Under the pieces are notes generated by a model, which made no database searches, had not been told where the DNA came from, and saw only the letters and a program-made list of their open reading frames with translations. 25,952 nt of DNA from Bergeyella zoohelcum (GTDB lineage Bacteria > Bacteroidota > Bacteroidia > Flavobacteriales > Weeksellaceae): NCBI GenBank assembly GCA_030523905.1, contig JAUNHO010000001.1:6107-32058 (forward strand). Direction: 5' to 3'. A program made the translations under genes and the position numbers. Numbering within the stretch: position 1 is the first letter of the stretch; the number at the start of each line of letters is the position of its first letter. Shown piece by piece: positions 1 through 7,368 of the stretch.

Positions 1-2
1 CA

Positions 3-149
3 GATAAAGAATGCTACGGTAGGGTATGCAAAACAGAATCCACTGAAGTAGGAAATGGTGTTTCGGTTGAGATTAAAGTATGCGGCGACTGGCAAAAAAT
101 ACCTTGTAAGTCTGATGAAGAAAAGAGCAACACTTTTACCACCGAATAA
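3..149 (+). CDS. C-terminal fragment of a small Cys-containing protein (partial, unknown)
   Basis: An open frame enters from the left edge and ends at a TAA at 147-149, giving 48 visible residues that start DKECYGRVCKT and end SNTFTTE. Four cysteines lie in the first 36 residues, and the tail is polar and charged. The frame is followed directly by a strong hairpin terminator at 159-188, which supports it as the 3' end of a real gene. I do not recognise the family. The start and any signal peptide lie outside the window, so secretion cannot be judged, although the cysteine content would fit an exported or small lipoprotein-like product. The other two forward frames are closed by stops within this stretch. 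Confidence 0.6.
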   Translation, partial: DKECYGRVCKTESTEVGNGVSVEIKVCGDWQKIPCKSDEEKSNTFTTE

Positions 150-158
150 TTAAAATCT

Positions 159-188
159 AAATAGAGGTGAAGTTTCACCTCTATTTTT
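159..188 (+). terminator. Rho-independent terminator after the left-edge gene
   Basis: AAATAGAGGTGAA at 159-171 pairs perfectly with TTCACCTCTATTT at 174-186, followed by a short T-rich tail. It separates the left-edge gene from the GLPGLI pair that starts at 205. The stem is symmetric and could also act on the other strand. Confidence 0.8.
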
Positions 189-204
189 ACTAAAATTTTG
201 AATT

Positions 205-846
205 ATGAAAAATCTATTTTTATTATATTCTTTCTTAATATTTTCTTGTTTTTATTCCCAACAAGTAGAAGGAGAAATAATTTACAAGACGAAATACAAA
301 ACTCATAAAACTATAACAGGAATAGAAAAGGTATATTTCACCAATGACATAATGCTATCACTATATAAAGCAGATGAAATCATAACAACTCCCATAACGG
401 AGAACGGAAGTGTGATTTATCCCACCAATACCATTGATAGTCTTGCTCATAAACCTCGCTTTGTTCTATTGTCCTCAAAAGATAATACACTCTTCAATAA
501 TAACATAAACAATGATAAGGAAACTATCTATAAAAAAGAAAATGCTGTAAAAACAATAGAATGGAAAATATTCCCTGAATATAAAAAAATAAAGGGATAT
601 AAATGCCAAAAAGCACAAGCCACCATTTCTGGTAGCCTCTATACCGTATGGTTTACTAAAAAAATCCCTACTTCATTCGCTCCAACAGGAGTATTGTACA
701 GCGGTTTAGGTGGAGCAATATTGGAGATGACTACAGACAAATTTCAGAGAACATTGGTTGCTGATAAAATTTCTCTGAAAAAAGTAGAAAAAATAATATC
801 CGATTTCAAGAAAAAACAAGACTTATCTCAATATAAAACCAATTAA
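205..846 (+). CDS. GLPGLI family protein (degenerate motif)
   Basis: This is a 213-residue predicted exported protein with an N-terminal hydrophobic signal (MKNLFLLYSFLIFSCFYSQ). The GLPGLI family is a Bacteroidetes-restricted family of secreted or periplasmic proteins named after a conserved motif; its function is not established. Here the motif is degenerate, SGLGGAILEM near residue 166, and sits in the usual context: a WKI...KIKGYKCQKA segment before it and a VWFTKKIP segment just ahead of the motif. The next gene starts 11 bases downstream and belongs to the same family with an intact motif, so the two are probably one operon and an ancient tandem duplication. The Cys in SCFYSQ could suggest a lipoprotein, but the spacing also fits ordinary signal-peptidase cleavage after SQ. 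Confidence 0.8.
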   Translation: MKNLFLLYSFLIFSCFYSQQVEGEIIYKTKYKTHKTITGIEKVYFTNDIMLSLYKADEIITTPITENGSVIYPTNTIDSLAHKPRFVLLSSKDNTLFNNNINNDKETIYKKENAVKTIEWKIFPEYKKIKGYKCQKAQATISGSLYTVWFTKKIPTSFAPTGVLYSGLGGAILEMTTDKFQRTLVADKISLKKVEKIISDFKKKQDLSQYKTN

Positions 847-857
847 AACTTACTGAT

Positions 858-1691
858 ATGAAAAATAAATTTGCATTGTTGCTATCATTTCTTACTTTTA
901 TTTTAGTTCAGTCTCAAACCAAAAGATTTTATTATCAAGTAGAGTTTTACAAAGACGAAAAGAGAGAAATAAAAGCAAAAGACTTGGTTGTCTTAGATAT
1001 TAATAAAGAACATAATCTTTTTTATAGTAATAAATACTTGGTAACAGATTCTATCAATGAAAAATCTCCTCAAAAAATATTCCCTTACCCAAAATTCCTA
1101 GATGAGGTAAAATGGAATAAAAACAAGGAAAATTTTACATTCTATAAACAAACTGATGCGGTTAGTTTCTTTACATTTGACCATAAAGTAGAAATAAAAT
1201 GGAAATTACAAAATGATAAAAAAACAATAGAAGGCTTTGAAGTTCAAAAAGCTACTGCTGAATATGGTGGTAGAAAATGGGTAGCGTGGTTTGCAAAAGA
1301 TATTCCACTACCTTATGGTCCTTATGTATTCTACGGCTTACCTGGGCTTGTATTAGAAATCTATGACGAAATCAATAATGATTATCATTTCAAATTCGTG
1401 GGTAATAAAAATTTAGATAATGATACCGATGCTTCCAAAATCATCAGTAAATATAAATTTGGAAAGGCAACGAATATCAAGAAAAAAGATTGGAAAAAAC
1501 TACAAATCAGTCACTATAAAAAACCTTTACCTATCAATACATCAGAAGTAGAGTTTAAGATGACTCACGATGACGGAAAAGATTTTACTGCACAAGATTA
1601 TAGAAATAGAGAAGAGGAACTAAAAGCATATATAAAAAAATATAACAACCCAATAGAACTAAATGAAAAAATAGATTACGAAAAATTATAA
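858..1691 (+). CDS. GLPGLI family protein
   Basis: This 277-residue protein has a signal peptide (MKNKFALLLSFLTFILVQSQ) and the intact family motif FYGLPGLVLEIYD at about residues 158-170. Upstream is the family's usual WKLQNDKKTIEGFEVQKA segment and WVAWFAKDIPLPYGP. The C-terminal third is lysine-rich and longer than in its upstream partner, which accounts for the size difference. Function is unknown for the family; export beyond the inner membrane is inferred from the signal peptide. It starts 11 bases after the preceding GLPGLI gene and is most likely cotranscribed with it. About 55 bases after its stop come promoter-like boxes for the aldolase gene. Confidence 0.85.
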   Translation: MKNKFALLLSFLTFILVQSQTKRFYYQVEFYKDEKREIKAKDLVVLDINKEHNLFYSNKYLVTDSINEKSPQKIFPYPKFLDEVKWNKNKENFTFYKQTDAVSFFTFDHKVEIKWKLQNDKKTIEGFEVQKATAEYGGRKWVAWFAKDIPLPYGPYVFYGLPGLVLEIYDEINNDYHFKFVGNKNLDNDTDASKIISKYKFGKATNIKKKDWKKLQISHYKKPLPINTSEVEFKMTHDDGKDFTAQDYRNREEELKAYIKKYNNPIELNEKIDYEKL

Positions 1692-1720
1692 TGCCCCCTG
1701 CCATATATCATTTTATTTTA

Positions 1721-1752
1721 TTTGTGGCTTTTCAAAAAAATAAGTAATTTTA
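1721..1752 (+). promoter_or_regulatory. Bacteroidetes-type promoter for fbaA
   Basis: TTTG at 1721-1724 and TAATTTTA at 1745-1752, separated by 20 bases, fit the Bacteroidetes promoter TTTG-N19-TAnnTTTG with one mismatch in the -7 box. The fbaA start lies 27 bases downstream. Confidence 0.5.
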
Positions 1753-1779
1753 CGGCAATCTAATATTAAAATAAAAAAT

Positions 1780-2850
1780 ATGAGCAAAATGTTTCCAGCG
1801 GGGGTTGCCACAGGACAATTGGTAACCGATATTTTCCAATATGCAAAAGAAAATAAATTCGCACTTCCAGCAGTTAATGTCATTGGTTCTAGTAATGTAA
1901 ATGCCACTTTGGAGACCGCAGTAAGGCTAAACGCCCCTGTTATCATTCAGTTTTCTAATGGCGGAGCAGCTTACAACGCAGGTAAAGGTCTTAGCAATGA
2001 TGGGCAAAAAGCCGCTATCCTTGGGGCGGTAGCAGGTGCTAAACATATCCATACTCTGGCAGAAGCCTATGGTGCTACCGTGATTCTTCACACCGATCAC
2101 TGTGCTAAAAAACTACTTCCTTGGATTGACGGATTAATGGACGCTAACGAAGAGTTTTTCAAACAAACAGGCAAATCTCTCTACTCTTCTCATATGCTAG
2201 ACCTTTCCGAAGAATCTTTGGAAGAAAATATGGATATTTCTTGCCAATATTTTGAAAGAATGGCAAAAATAGGTATGACCTTGGAAATAGAGCTGGGTGT
2301 AACAGGTGGCGAGGAAGATGGTGTAGATAATACAGGCGTAGATTCTTCCAAACTATATACCCAGCCAGAGGAGGTAGCATATGCCTACGAAAGACTAAAA
2401 GCTATTTCTCCAAACTTTACAGTAGCTGCGGCTTTTGGTAATGTACACGGCGTTTATAAACCTGGTAATGTGAAATTAACACCGAAAATTTTAGATAATT
2501 CACAAAAGTATATCCAAGAGAAGTTCGGAACGGGGGAAAAACCTGTTAATTTCGTATTCCACGGTGGTTCTGGCTCTACCTTGGAGGAAATCCGTGAGGC
2601 GATAGACTATGGCGTTATTAAAATGAATATTGATACCGACCTGCAATTTGCCTATACAGAAGGCATCAGAGACTATATGGTAAGCAAATTGGATTATCTG
2701 AAATCTCAAATCGGTAACCCTGAGGGCGAGGACAAACCAAACAAAAAATTCTATGACCCAAGAGTTTGGGTAAGAAAAGGAGAGGAAACTTTCGGTAAGC
2801 GTTTGGAACAAGCCTTCGAAGACCTTAATAATATTAACACCTTGAAATAA
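1780..2850 (+). CDS. fbaA: Class II fructose-bisphosphate aldolase
   Basis: This cytoplasmic enzyme reversibly cleaves fructose 1,6-bisphosphate to glyceraldehyde 3-phosphate and dihydroxyacetone phosphate in glycolysis and gluconeogenesis. The 356 residues match the length of the FbaA (class IIA) branch. Visible motifs are HTDHCAKK (catalytic Asp106 and zinc ligand His107), GVTGGEEDGVD, the zinc-ligand histidines in GNVHGVY (His223) and FHGGSGS (His261), and NIDTDLQFA, which contacts the substrate phosphate. The start at MSKMFPAG agrees with the family and with promoter boxes just upstream. It is convergent with the DUF6261-like gene, and a shared hairpin lies between them. pgk, another glycolytic gene, lies about 8 kb away and is not in the same unit. 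Confidence 0.97.
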   Translation: MSKMFPAGVATGQLVTDIFQYAKENKFALPAVNVIGSSNVNATLETAVRLNAPVIIQFSNGGAAYNAGKGLSNDGQKAAILGAVAGAKHIHTLAEAYGATVILHTDHCAKKLLPWIDGLMDANEEFFKQTGKSLYSSHMLDLSEESLEENMDISCQYFERMAKIGMTLEIELGVTGGEEDGVDNTGVDSSKLYTQPEEVAYAYERLKAISPNFTVAAAFGNVHGVYKPGNVKLTPKILDNSQKYIQEKFGTGEKPVNFVFHGGSGSTLEEIREAIDYGVIKMNIDTDLQFAYTEGIRDYMVSKLDYLKSQIGNPEGEDKPNKKFYDPRVWVRKGEETFGKRLEQAFEDLNNINTLK

Positions 2851-2875
2851 TTTTTCATCGTTATTAAACATCAAT

Positions 2876-2914
2876 AAAAAACCTCCTGAAAGTATTTTCA
2901 AGAGGTTTTTATTT
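2876..2914. terminator. Bidirectional terminator between fbaA and the DUF6261-like gene
   Basis: AAAAAACCTC at 2876-2885 pairs with GAGGTTTTT at 2902-2910, and an inner TGAAA/TTTCA pairing extends the stem. There is a T-run on one strand and an A-run on the other, so it can serve both convergent genes. Confidence 0.8.
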
Positions 2915-2965
2915 ATTTGCAAATTTTCCCCATTTTGGGGCTAGGAATAGGCTTTTTACACAGAC

Positions 2966-3631
2966 CTACTTCACTTCCTTCGTGATTTCTTTAAGCTCGG
3001 TATAAAGGGCATTCCACTCGGGTTGAGATTTCATTGCGGTGGCGAAACCTAGATAATCCCTTATCGCTCGTTCCAAATCTTTTCGTGTGGCACTTGCCGA
3101 TTTGGTAAGCCTCAATTCCGTATTGGCTTCGGTTTGCTCGGAAATCAAACGCGAAAATGCCTCTTGTTTCGTTTTCAAATCAGCGAAGGTAGTCGATAAA
3201 TTCAGGCTAACCAACTTGGCTTGATTTTCCACCTTTTCGAGTTCCGAAATAAGCTTGTCCAATAATACGGACTGGTCGGCGTAGGATTTTTTGTCCAAAT
3301 TCAAATCGTGCTGTTTGAAAATCTCATACACCGCCGCCGCATCGCTATGATTGGGCAGTAGCTTCATTCCTGCAAAACCTTTCAGATATTGTTTCATCGT
3401 TCGGAATGCTTCGTCTCTTGCCTCATCGGCTTCTGCTACGGAGGCACCTTTTCCGCTATAAGTTTGCTTATTTACCAAATCTTTGTAGGCGTTATACTCA
3501 TCTTCTACGGCTTTCAGAAGAGGGTGCTGGCTCACTACAATGGTATATTTACCCGACTTGGAAGCCCCTACCAAACGCTCTGCCAGTGCGGAAAGCGTTA
3601 TCGTGTTTAATCTTGCTAATCCTATTTTCAT
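2966..3631 (-). CDS. DUF6261-like protein of unknown function
   Basis: The encoded protein is soluble, mostly helical and charged, 221 residues from the chosen start MKIGLARLNT. An in-frame ATG ten codons upstream (3661) would add MLNKSNIFNI, but the conserved-looking part begins at MKIG, so I prefer the inner start. There is no signal peptide or membrane segment. The pattern (N-terminal Leu/Thr-rich start, long helices with KLISELEKVENQAK, and a final ALYTELKEITKEVK) resembles the Bacteroidetes DUF6261 group, whose function is not known; this assignment is from memory and moderate. Codon use differs from neighbours: one sampled line (3001-3060) is about 47% G+C, against roughly 35% around it, which could reflect transfer. 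It is convergent with fbaA, and its upstream side borders the tandem-repeat region. Confidence 0.75.
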   Translation of the reverse strand: MKIGLARLNTITLSALAERLVGASKSGKYTIVVSQHPLLKAVEDEYNAYKDLVNKQTYSGKGASVAEADEARDEAFRTMKQYLKGFAGMKLLPNHSDAAAVYEIFKQHDLNLDKKSYADQSVLLDKLISELEKVENQAKLVSLNLSTTFADLKTKQEAFSRLISEQTEANTELRLTKSASATRKDLERAIRDYLGFATAMKSQPEWNALYTELKEITKEVK

Positions 3632-3718
3632 AATATTAAAAATGTTTGATTTATTTAACATTCAAAAGTATAAATTTTCTTTGAAATAATGAAAACATTT
3701 AGATTGATTCGCTTTGAA

Positions 3719-3960
3719 TTTTGAAATCTCCGTAATAATTTTATCGCAAAGCTCACAAAGAATATTTTACTTTATTTTAGGGATTAGGGCAAACAAAACA
3801 TAAATGTTTCGCTATGAAATACAATGAATAATAAAAATCTTGTATGACTTCTATAAACGAAGTGGCTTTGTGTTACTTACAAAATATTAACTATTTTTTG
3901 TTTGGTTTTGATTTGTCTGCCCTTGCGATGAATTTCAATCTTGTTGTATTCGGATTGGTT
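3719..3960. repeat. Tandem direct repeat, copy 1 (251-bp period)
   Basis: This copy starts TTTTGAAATCTCCG and ends GGATTGGTT. It recurs 251 bases downstream over about 242 bases. On reading base by base I found a single difference (C at 3951, T at 4202). It contains CTCACAAAG near its start and GGCTTTGTGTTA further in, a short imperfect inverted pair, but no open frame with gene-like character. Confidence 0.9.
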
Positions 3961-3969
3961 TGATTTGAT

Positions 3970-4211
3970 TTTTGAAATCTCCGTAATAATTTTATCGCAA
4001 AGCTCACAAAGAATATTTTACTTTATTTTAGGGATTAGGGCAAACAAAACATAAATGTTTCGCTATGAAATACAATGAATAATAAAAATCTTGTATGACT
4101 TCTATAAACGAAGTGGCTTTGTGTTACTTACAAAATATTAACTATTTTTTGTTTGGTTTTGATTTGTCTGCCCTTGCGATGAATTTCAATCTTGTTGTAT
4201 TTGGATTGGTT
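3970..4211. repeat. Tandem direct repeat, copy 2 (251-bp period)
   Basis: This is the second copy of the unit, essentially identical to 3719-3960. About nine bases (TGATTTGAT) separate the copies. The flanks outside the pair diverge at once, which marks this as a discrete duplication. Confidence 0.9.
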
Positions 4212-4228
4212 TTGAACGAATTTAGACC

Positions 4229-4351
4229 AACTGCACTGCATTTTATTACAAATCAATTGAATTGAAACTAAATGCACGCGTATTTGATGAGATTTTGGAT
4301 AAAGACAAATCAACTGCAATGTATTTTAATTACAAATCACTTAAATTGAAA
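4229..4351. repeat. Diverged pair of ~40-bp direct repeats
   Basis: AACTGCACTGCATTTTATTA at 4229 and AACTGCAATGTATTTTAATT at 4312 begin two related stretches that continue as ACAAATCAnTTnAATTGAAA. The spacing is 83 bases. The copies differ at several positions, so this is older than the 251-bp duplication beside it. Confidence 0.6.
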
Positions 4352-4414
4352 TAAAACCATCTTTTCGGAGGTCTAAATCCTGAAAGGTGGATTGTTCGGA
4401 AATTTTACAGAAAA

Positions 4415-4447
4415 TAAAAATCCCTTATCTTGGAATGGATAAGGGAA
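4415..4447 (-). terminator. Terminator of the PEGA-like lipoprotein gene
   Basis: TCCCTTATC at 4421-4429 pairs with GATAAGGGA at 4438-4446. Read on the minus strand the stem is followed by TTTTTATTTT, and it lies just past the stop of the minus-strand gene. Confidence 0.8.
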
Positions 4448-4457
4448 ATGGGGGTGA

Positions 4458-4949
4458 TTAAAGTTTTACTAAATGTTGTTTTTGATCTTCGGTAAGGTCT
4501 TTAATGTCTATGATTTTCAATTCTCGTACCTGTGAAACCGAATCGTTTTTTTGTAAAGTCTCGTTGATGGTCTCCGTTTCTAGTCGGTACATAGCCCCCG
4601 TTGCAGGGTCTATGATGAGCAGACCTATGAACCCACCAAAAAGAATATTACCAAAGTACCAGCCATTGAGCTTGAACTCTACTGGAACTACTTTTGTTTG
4701 GTAGCCTTCTTTTTCAATCTTTACTTGGTATCTTGCCTTTCCAAAGAAGCCACTACCAGATTTTAGTTTGATTGTAGTTGGCGTAAATCCAGTGTAAATA
4801 TCTACTCCTTTTTTATCTGTAATGGTCAGTTTTGCCTCTGATGGATTACTGCTAATCATAATAGGCCAACTGCTTTTACTTACAATAGAAGCACAACTCG
4901 TAGATAGCAAAGCCGTAACGCATACAGCTAAAATTGTAATTTTTCGCAT
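4458..4949 (-). CDS. Predicted lipoprotein with PEGA-like domain
   Basis: This 163-residue protein carries a lipoprotein signal: a hydrophobic stretch and the lipobox LSTSC with Cys at residue 19, so it is probably membrane-anchored and periplasm- or surface-facing. Residues about 30-90 (SNPSEAKLTITDKKG, FTPTTIKLKSG, YQVKIEKEGYQTKVVPVEF) form a PEGA-like beta domain, a small repeat fold found in many envelope proteins. The following NGWYFGNILFGGFIGLLIID is glycine-rich and hydrophobic, and PATGAMYRL follows; this combination is common in small lipoproteins of Gram-negatives without a fixed function. Its start diverges from the XRE regulator across a 93-base gap, so the regulator might control it; that is inference only. 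Confidence 0.8.
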   Translation of the reverse strand: MRKITILAVCVTALLSTSCASIVSKSSWPIMISSNPSEAKLTITDKKGVDIYTGFTPTTIKLKSGSGFFGKARYQVKIEKEGYQTKVVPVEFKLNGWYFGNILFGGFIGLLIIDPATGAMYRLETETINETLQKNDSVSQVRELKIIDIKDLTEDQKQHLVKL

Positions 4950-5000
4950 GGAAATTTAATTTTGTTTGGCTAAAATAGTTCAATCTAAATATATATTAAC

Positions 5001-5008
5001 TATCTTTG
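5001..5008 (+). promoter_or_regulatory. Probable -7 box for the XRE regulator gene
   Basis: TATCTTTG matches the Bacteroidetes -7 box TAnnTTTG and lies 34 bases before the regulator's ATG. I see no good TTTG at the expected -33 distance, so only half the promoter is supported. Confidence 0.5.
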
Positions 5009-5042
5009 CAGTTATAAAATATAACAAAAAAAGTTATAATTT

Positions 5043-5411
5043 ATGATTGGGCATAAAATAAAAAACATACGCGAACTGAAAAATTTCACACAAGAATATA
5101 TGGCAGAAAAACTGGATATTTCTCAGGCAGCTTACTCCAAAATGGAGAAAGGAAGCGTGAAGATTTCAGAGGAAAAACTCCATAAAATTGCCGAAATTCT
5201 TGAAACCAATCCAGAGGAAATAAAAGATTTTGACAATAAAAAAGTTCTCAATAGTTTTAATAATATAAAAGGAAATAATAGCAACATAAATTATAACCAT
5301 CAAGACCTTAATCTTATCCGTCAGTTATATGAAGATAAGATTATTTTATTAGAAAGACTTTTAGCCAAACAAGAGGAAGAAATAAAAAATTTGAAAACTC
5401 TTTTGGAATAA
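5043..5411 (+). CDS. XRE-family helix-turn-helix regulator with C-terminal coiled coil
   Basis: This 122-residue protein opens with a Cro/C1-type HTH domain at residues 1-60: IGHKIKNIRELKNFTQEYMAEKL is helix 1-2, and ISQAAYSKMEKGSVKIS is the recognition helix region with the typical YSKMEKG turn. A polar linker rich in Asn and Lys (residues about 65-90) leads to a C-terminal coiled coil (LYEDKIILLERLLAKQ, EEEIKNLKTLLE) that probably mediates dimer or tetramer formation. No enzyme domain is present. It diverges from the PEGA-like lipoprotein gene and lies 70 bases before mnmG, with a parS-like site in that gap. Targets are unknown; autoregulation or control of the divergent lipoprotein gene is plausible but unproven. 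Confidence 0.88.
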   Translation: MIGHKIKNIRELKNFTQEYMAEKLDISQAAYSKMEKGSVKISEEKLHKIAEILETNPEEIKDFDNKKVLNSFNNIKGNNSNINYNHQDLNLIRQLYEDKIILLERLLAKQEEEIKNLKTLLE

Positions 5412-5444
5412 ATCATCATTTTTATAATATTATTTTTATAAAAA

Positions 5445-5462
5445 ATGTTTCCCGTGAAACAT
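5445..5462 (+). promoter_or_regulatory. parS-like ParB binding site (left copy)
   Basis: ATGTTTCCCGTGAAACAT contains a 16-mer that matches the conserved bacterial parS consensus TGTTTCACGTGAAACA at 15 of 16 positions. The one change (A to C) breaks the palindrome at one base pair. It lies between the XRE gene and mnmG, next to an AT-rich inverted repeat (TTTTTATAA at 5419-5427, TTATAAAAA at 5436-5444). ParB loads on such sites and spreads, directing origin segregation. Confidence 0.75.
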
Positions 5463-5481
5463 TAATATCAATTTTCAGAAT

Positions 5482-7344
5482 ATGACAAACCAAATATACG
5501 ATGTAATAGTAGTAGGTGCAGGACACGCAGGGAACGAAGCGGCGGCGGCGGCAGCAAACCTCGGTTCTAAAACGCTCCTTATTACGATGAATATGGAAAC
5601 CATCGGAAAGATGAGTTGCAATCCTGCTATGGGCGGTATCGCCAAGGGGCAAATCGTGAGGGAAATAGACGCTCTGGGCGGTTATTCAGGGATTATTGCC
5701 GATAAATCTGCTATTCAATTTAAGATGCTCAATCTCTCAAAAGGCCCTGCAATGTGGTCGCCACGAACCCAAAACGACCGTATGCTCTTTGCCGAAGAAT
5801 GGCGTCTTGCCCTTGAAAACACTCCAAATCTGGACTTTTTTCAAGATATGGTGAAAGAACTTATCATTGAAAACAATAAGGTAACAGGCGTTATCACTTC
5901 CATTGGTGTGAGATTCAAGGCTAAATCTGTGGTTTTGACCAACGGAACTTTCCTCAATGGGCTTATTCACATCGGCGAAAAACAGCTCGGAGGCGGTAGA
6001 ATGGGCGAACCTCGTGCGTTTGGTATTACCGAACAGCTCGTTTCCCTAGGTTTTGAGGCAGGTAGAATGAAGACAGGAACGCCCGTGCGTGTAGATGGCA
6101 GAACGATAGATTTCTCCAAAATGGAAGAACAAAAAGGCGATGAAAATCCACAAAAATTCTCCTATTTAGACACGCCAAAACTCACTCATCAGCGTTCGTG
6201 TTTCATCACTTATACCAATGAAATCGTTCACGAAATTCTCCGCGAAGGCTTTGACAGAAGCCCAATGTTCAACGGAACTATACAGAGTCTCGGCCCTAGA
6301 TATTGCCCAAGTATAGAGGACAAAATCAACCGATTTGCTGAAAGAAACAGACACCAAATTTTCGCCGAGCCAGAGGGCTGGAAAACCATAGAATATTACA
6401 TCAATGGATTTAGCTCTTCGCTTCCAGAAGACATTCAGATAAAGGCACTTAGACAAATTCCAGGTTTTGAAAATGCTAAAGTTTTCCGCCCTGGTTACGC
6501 TATAGAATACGACTACTTCCCTCCTACTCAACTTCATCATACTTTGGAGACAAAACTCATAGAAAACCTTTATTTCGCTGGGCAAATCAACGGAACTACA
6601 GGCTATGAAGAAGCAGCAGGGCAAGGCATCATCGCAGGGATAAACGCACACAATAAAACCCACGGAAAAGAGCCTTTTACCCTCAATAGAGACGAGGCTT
6701 ATATTGGTGTTTTAATAGACGATTTAATTACTAAAGGCACAGAAGAACCGTATAGAATGTTCACCTCTCGTGCAGAATATAGACTGCTTTTAAGACAAGA
6801 TAATGCCGATATTCGCCTTACGGAGAAGTCTCATAAGTTGGGTCTTGCCACCGATGAAAGAATGAAAAAAGTGGAGGAAAAAATCGAACAATCTACTGAA
6901 TTGGAGGAATTTCTACGAGAAACTTCCCTAAAACCTGATGTGATAAATCCTATTTTGGAGGAAGTGGAATCCAATCCTGTGGATCAGGCGTACCGTGCAA
7001 GTCAGATTCTTACTAGACCGAATATCAACCTGAAAACTCTGGAAAAGATAGATTTCATCAAAGAAATTTCTGAAAAATATTCCGATGAAGTGAGGGAACA
7101 AGCGGAAATTAACATCAAATACAAAGGCTATATAGACAAAGAAAGGGAAAATGTAGCTAAACTTCAACGATTGGAAAATATCAAAATTTCTGATGATTTT
7201 GATTTCTCTAAAATTTCAAGTTTATCAGCAGAGGCAAAACAAAAACTAGGTAAAATAAGACCCAAAACCATAGCCCAAGCCTGTAGAATAAGCGGTGTTT
7301 CCCCAGCAGACATCAATGTTTTGCTTATATTCTTGGGAAGATAA
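5482..7344 (+). CDS. mnmG: tRNA uridine-5-carboxymethylaminomethyl(34) modification enzyme MnmG
   Basis: With MnmE, this FAD-dependent enzyme adds the carboxymethylaminomethyl group to the wobble uridine of several tRNAs. The 620 residues match the family's usual length. The N-terminus has the FAD-binding Rossmann motif VVGAGHAGNEAA (residues 10-21). The family signatures GPRYCPSIEDK (residues 271-281, with conserved Cys275) and GTTGYEEAAGQG (from residue 371) are both present, and the C-terminal helical MnmE/tRNA-binding domain is complete. The older name is gidA; in many bacteria gidA sits close to oriC and the parAB genes. Here parS-like sites lie immediately before and after it. The gene is followed by a lipoprotein and a methyltransferase on the same strand. 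Confidence 0.97.
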   Translation: MTNQIYDVIVVGAGHAGNEAAAAAANLGSKTLLITMNMETIGKMSCNPAMGGIAKGQIVREIDALGGYSGIIADKSAIQFKMLNLSKGPAMWSPRTQNDRMLFAEEWRLALENTPNLDFFQDMVKELIIENNKVTGVITSIGVRFKAKSVVLTNGTFLNGLIHIGEKQLGGGRMGEPRAFGITEQLVSLGFEAGRMKTGTPVRVDGRTIDFSKMEEQKGDENPQKFSYLDTPKLTHQRSCFITYTNEIVHEILREGFDRSPMFNGTIQSLGPRYCPSIEDKINRFAERNRHQIFAEPEGWKTIEYYINGFSSSLPEDIQIKALRQIPGFENAKVFRPGYAIEYDYFPPTQLHHTLETKLIENLYFAGQINGTTGYEEAAGQGIIAGINAHNKTHGKEPFTLNRDEAYIGVLIDDLITKGTEEPYRMFTSRAEYRLLLRQDNADIRLTEKSHKLGLATDERMKKVEEKIEQSTELEEFLRETSLKPDVINPILEEVESNPVDQAYRASQILTRPNINLKTLEKIDFIKEISEKYSDEVREQAEINIKYKGYIDKERENVAKLQRLENIKISDDFDFSKISSLSAEAKQKLGKIRPKTIAQACRISGVSPADINVLLIFLGR

Positions 7345-7350
7345 TTAGCA

Positions 7351-7368
7351 ATGTTTCACGGGAAACAT
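7351..7368 (-). promoter_or_regulatory. parS-like ParB binding site (right copy, inverted)
   Basis: ATGTTTCACGGGAAACAT is the exact reverse complement of the 18-mer at 5445-5462 and also matches the parS consensus at 15 of 16 positions. It fills most of the 32-base gap between the mnmG stop and the next ATG, so it overlaps the translation-initiation region of the following gene. Confidence 0.75.

Larger units (their letters stand above)
3662..4457. other. Gene-free 0.8-kb intergenic region dominated by repeats
   Basis: No credible coding sequence is seen here. The stretch is A+T-rich and consists mainly of two copies of a 251-bp unit, followed by a diverged pair of about 40-bp repeats and the terminator of the lipoprotein gene. 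The only longer open frame (minus strand, 4128-4319) runs through the repeat and has no family-like features. Confidence 0.75.

Noticed and set aside
2500..2922. 140-codon minus-strand open frame inside fbaA
   Set aside because: It is fully covered by fbaA, which has all family motifs, and its product resembles nothing recognisable.
4128..4319. Minus-strand open frame of 63 codons overlapping the second tandem-repeat copy
   Set aside because: Its product has no domain-like pattern, it runs from unique DNA into the repeat, and it has no recognisable promoter or start context.
3719..4351. CRISPR array or insertion sequence in the repeat region
   Set aside because: The repeats are long, few and irregular, without short regular spacers, cas genes, transposase or terminal inverted repeats.
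5445..5462. Reading the parS-like palindrome as an ordinary transcription terminator
   Set aside because: No T-run follows the stem, and a second identical inverted copy with a parS match makes a protein-binding site the better explanation.
6166..6663. 165-codon minus-strand open frame inside mnmG
   Set aside because: It is a shadow of mnmG in the conserved catalytic region.
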